Assembly: GCA_021159125.1 (NCBI GenBank)
Contig: JAGGSL010000050.1
Coordinates: 1 to 5,883 of the forward strand
Source of the DNA: Thermoplasmata archaeon
Lineage (GTDB): Archaea; Thermoplasmatota; E2; UBA202; DSCA01
DNA: 5,883 nt
Direction of reading: 5' to 3'
In this document: in pieces, positions 5,243 to 5,883 of the stretch
Layout of the letters: each line of letters begins with the position of its first letter
Numbering within the stretch: position 1 is the stretch's first letter
Made by a program: the position numbers and the translations under genes
The notes under the pieces: generated by a model
Told to the model about the DNA's origin: nothing
Databases searched by the model: none
What the model saw: the letters and a program-made list of their open reading frames with translations, nothing else

Positions 5243-5740
5243 TTATATAAATCTTCCGTCATCTTTTGTTTCTGGAAGTTTATGAACATTTTTCTCGAGC
5301 CATCCAATTTTTTTAACATTGTGAATGTCAAACTCAGGCACATAGGGCTTTATGTCAAGCAGAGGCGTACCATCAACAATATCCACATTTTTGATATGAA
5401 GCATATTGCCATCGACTTCCAGAAGTTCAACGACTGATATGCCTACGGGGTTGGGTCTGCTTGGGGCCCTCGTTGCGAAAACACCCCTCTCTTTATCATC
5501 CATGTAGGGTTTGACCTTCAAGCTATACTTCCTGGAGAGATGGAGATGGTATATCAAAAAGATATGGGAAAAATTGCCAATGTCTTCAAGACCTTCGGTA
5601 TACTCTGGAAATATCTCAACTTTACCTTCAATGCCTTTTGCGGCTGACGGCTGGATGGGCACACCTTTTGCTTCCTTGAATGGAGAATGAATGATACCAA
5701 TTGGCCTGAATTTTATTTCATCTGCTTTGCTCATTTTCAT
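5243..5740 (-). CDS. trmO: tRNA (N6-threonylcarbamoyladenosine-37) methyltransferase TrmO
   Basis: 165-residue member of the TrmO (UPF0066, TsaA-like) family. In characterised bacterial members the enzyme uses S-adenosylmethionine to methylate the t6A at position 37 of threonine tRNA, giving m6t6A next to the anticodon. The core begins at FRPIGIIHSPF (11-21), followed by GKVEIFPEYTEGLEDIGNFSHIFLIYHL (39-66 region). The family signature GVFATRAPSRPNPVGIS lies at 86-102, and DIVDGTPLLDIKPYVPEFD at 120-138 completes the active-site region. Length fits the short archaeal form, without the extra C-terminal domain of E. coli TrmO. The partners that make t6A (KEOPS, Sua5) are not in the window. The start ATG 5740 has a BRE/TATA pair about 25 bases upstream; Met3 (5734) is an alternative. 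Substrate in archaea is inferred from the family. Confidence 0.93.
   Translation of the reverse strand: MKMSKADEIKFRPIGIIHSPFKEAKGVPIQPSAAKGIEGKVEIFPEYTEGLEDIGNFSHIFLIYHLHLSRKYSLKVKPYMDDKERGVFATRAPSRPNPVGISVVELLEVDGNMLHIKNVDIVDGTPLLDIKPYVPEFDIHNVKKIGWLEKNVHKLPETKDDGRFI
5244..5257 (-). promoter_or_regulatory. Promoter of the small membrane protein gene, embedded in the end of trmO
   Basis: On the minus strand GGAAGA (5257-5252) precedes TTTATATA (5251-5244), the best TATA box in the window. Its centre is about 28 bases before ATG 5219, giving a leader of about 2-3 bases or none. The box is made of the last two codons and the stop codon of trmO (TTT ATA TAA). Confidence 0.6.
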
Positions 5741-5760
5741 TTCATAATGGGTTGAATTTC

Positions 5761-5774
5761 ATATAATATTTTCC
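5761..5774 (-). promoter_or_regulatory. trmO promoter
   Basis: On the minus strand GGAAAA (5774-5769, BRE-like) precedes TATTATAT (5768-5761), centred about 25 bases before ATG 5740, so the mRNA should be leaderless. An out-of-frame ATG at 5745 is followed by a stop after one codon and is unlikely to be used. Confidence 0.55.
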
Positions 5775-5850
5775 AAGTTCCTCTTCCTTTGAGCCCTTTT
5801 TCTCTTCAACCCTTAAGAAGGTGTGTGCCCAAAAATTTCACCCATCATCG

Positions 5851-5862
5851 AAGGTTATAAAT
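5851..5862 (+). promoter_or_regulatory. Probable promoter for a + strand gene starting just beyond the window
   Basis: AAGGTTATAAAT at 5851-5862 contains a good TATA box (TTATAAAT, 5855-5862) with a purine-rich sequence before it. By the spacing seen at the other genes, transcription and the start codon would fall at about 5884-5887, just past the last base. Divergent from trmO. The rest of 5775-5850 is pyrimidine-rich with no recognisable element. Confidence 0.4.
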
Positions 5863-5883
5863 CTTTTATTTCTTTCACAATAC

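Noticed and set aside
5742..5837. A minus-strand open stretch upstream of trmO that reads like a protein tail (HTFLRVEEKKGSKEEELGK, ending NPL before a TGA).
   Set aside because: It is only about 32 codons between stops, has no start codon except an ATG near its end, and covers the trmO promoter. An open run of this length is expected by chance.
1..5883. A CRISPR array, transposon, tRNA gene or defence system.
   Set aside because: No regularly spaced repeats, terminal inverted repeats, transposase, tRNA-like cloverleaf or known defence protein was seen. The MCM-like ATPase alone, with no effector nearby, does not support a defence claim.

Overview
The window looks like an archaeal chromosome segment, most likely from a Thermoplasmatota-type euryarchaeon. 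The lineage is an inference; the archaeal assignment is firm. It rests on a complete TATA-box-binding protein gene, on A-rich BRE plus TATA-like promoters placed about 25-29 bases before the start codons of most genes (a leaderless-transcript layout), and on moderate-to-low GC, compact genes. No rRNA, tRNA, CRISPR array, insertion sequence or phage gene was recognised, and no gene-free stretch exceeds 300 bases.

Layout. On the + strand, an ABC-2/NosY-type membrane permease (125-958) is followed by the TATA-binding protein gene tbp (1012-1560). Three minus-strand genes come next, read right to left: a short membrane-anchored protein with an Ig-like outer domain (4377-3925), an unusual AAA+ ATPase (3889-2564), and a thioredoxin-reductase-fold flavoprotein (2510-1554). 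The ATPase joins a RadA-like helix-hairpin-helix to an MCM-type motor. The flavoprotein lacks the redox CxxC, and its 3' end overlaps tbp by 7 bases. A HAD phosphatase (4450-5022, +) diverges from the Ig-like gene across a 72-base bidirectional promoter region. On the minus strand, trmO (5740-5243) is followed by a 61-residue two-helix membrane protein (5219-5034). The last 143 bases hold the trmO promoter and a + strand TATA box pointing out of the window.

The genes do not form one pathway. They cover transcription initiation (TBP), probable DNA-linked ATPase work (MCM-like), redox (flavoprotein), tRNA modification (TrmO), phosphate-ester hydrolysis (HAD) and membrane functions. Nearly every gene has its own promoter, so most are probably transcribed singly; the flavoprotein gene, 53 bases behind the ATPase gene, is the best candidate for co-transcription. 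The items most worth a second look are the HhH-MCM-like ATPase, the CxxC-less flavoprotein, the regular leaderless promoter geometry, and a TATA box formed by the last codons of trmO.
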